A DNA stretch of 64,000 nt from Malurus cyaneus samueli. Taxonomy: Eukaryota > Chordata > Aves > Passeriformes > Maluridae. A model generated the notes under the pieces. The model was given only the letters and a program-made list of their open reading frames with translations. It was not told where the DNA came from and did not search any database. Shown here piece by piece: positions 63,520 to 64,000 of the stretch. The first letter of the stretch is position 1. Each line of letters begins with the position of its first letter. The DNA lies in the NCBI GenBank assembly GCA_009741485.1, contig CM019236.1:65994255-66058254 (forward strand). The letters are read 5' to 3'. The translations under genes and the position numbers were made by a program.

Positions 63520-63640
63520 AGAAAATGCTCTTATCACCATTTTACAGAGAGGGGACAAAAGCTGAGGAGATAAAATGACTGCCCTTAGGTCACAGCAGAG
63601 CCTGTGGCAGAGCCAAGATTTACCTTTCTTCTGAACCTGA
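63520..63640 (+). mobile_element. MIR (CORE-SINE) relic
   Basis: The order ATCACCATTTTACAGAGAGG, AGCTGAGGAGATAAAATGAC, TGCCCTTAGGTCACAGCAG and TGTGGCAGAGCCAAGATTTA follows the MIR consensus from its central core onward. This is an ancient amniote SINE family, expected to be rare and diverged in birds. Confidence 0.7.
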
Positions 63641-64000
63641 TTTTTTGGATTAGTCAATAATCTGCACATGAAAAGACTCAATGATATATATGCTTAGGTC
63701 CCGATTCTGCAGAAGCTCATTCATGATAGTGTAAAGAAAACAAATCGTGTGTCTATTTCAGCCCCATTTAAAAATTCCTGCTGAATTTAAATGAATCTTG
63801 ACAAGCTGGACTTAAGCAACTGGGGTGTGTCTTTTCCTCAAAGGCAGCCATTTAAATGGATTAATTACGTAACCTTAAAATCCATCCCTTGACACACCAT
63901 TAAATTCTGCTCTTCTCTGCAAGTCCACACTGGTTCTGCCCTTTCAGATCTTCCTGTCACTGCACACCCATGCTCCTCTTTAACCCATGGCATTCTCTGC

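Larger units (their letters stand above)
59580..64000 (-). other. PLPPR1 5'-ward intron (partial)
   Basis: No match to the expected first coding exon (start MAVGNNTQ in relatives) is visible on the minus strand, so the intron runs off the window. It contains CR1 pieces at 60715-60881, 61307-61465 and 62303-62430 and a MIR relic at 63520-63640. Confidence 0.6.

Overview
This is vertebrate, almost certainly bird, nuclear DNA. It has large spliced genes with GT-AG introns, CR1 LINE 3' ends carrying the avian tail motifs, low CpG outside one promoter island, and protein sequences very close to what I know of chicken and human orthologues. The genes are PGAP4 (TMEM246), ALDOB, MRPL50 and PLPPR1. 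This is the block found at human 9q31 and, to my knowledge, on the avian Z chromosome, so Z linkage is likely but inferred. I see no plasmid, phage, CRISPR or bacterial-type system, and no previously undescribed multi-gene system.

Layout. 1-2041: PGAP4 upstream or intronic DNA. 2135-3335 (+): the single PGAP4 coding exon. 3336-15005: about 11.7 kb without genes, holding a ~310 bp repeat in two permuted copies (4563-4880, 7455-7760) and a long duplicated stretch (7761-9905 versus 9975-11812) whose first copy is extremely noisy. 15006-24260 (+): ALDOB, with a TATA box, a non-coding first exon, eight coding exons (20583-23670), a ~190 bp poly-G run in the 3' UTR and a poly(A) signal. 26340-28283 (+): MRPL50, two exons behind a CpG-rich promoter with a ZNF143-type site. 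30547-59579 (-): PLPPR1, six coding exons covering all but the first ~21 residues, with introns filling nearly half the window. 59580-64000: the 5'-ward PLPPR1 intron, with several CR1 pieces and a MIR relic. MRPL50 and PLPPR1 converge.

The genes do not form a functional unit. PGAP4 is a Golgi enzyme that modifies GPI anchors, ALDOB is liver/kidney/gut fructose metabolism, MRPL50 is part of the mitochondrial large ribosomal subunit, and PLPPR1 is a neuronal six-pass membrane protein.

The most important caution is sequence quality. PGAP4 (two places), ALDOB (two places in exon 9) and MRPL50 (one place) each appear to lack single bases, although the surrounding protein is strongly conserved. 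Together with the noisy duplicate at 7761-9905, the long homopolymers and the poly-G tract, this looks like an under-polished long-read assembly rather than gene decay.
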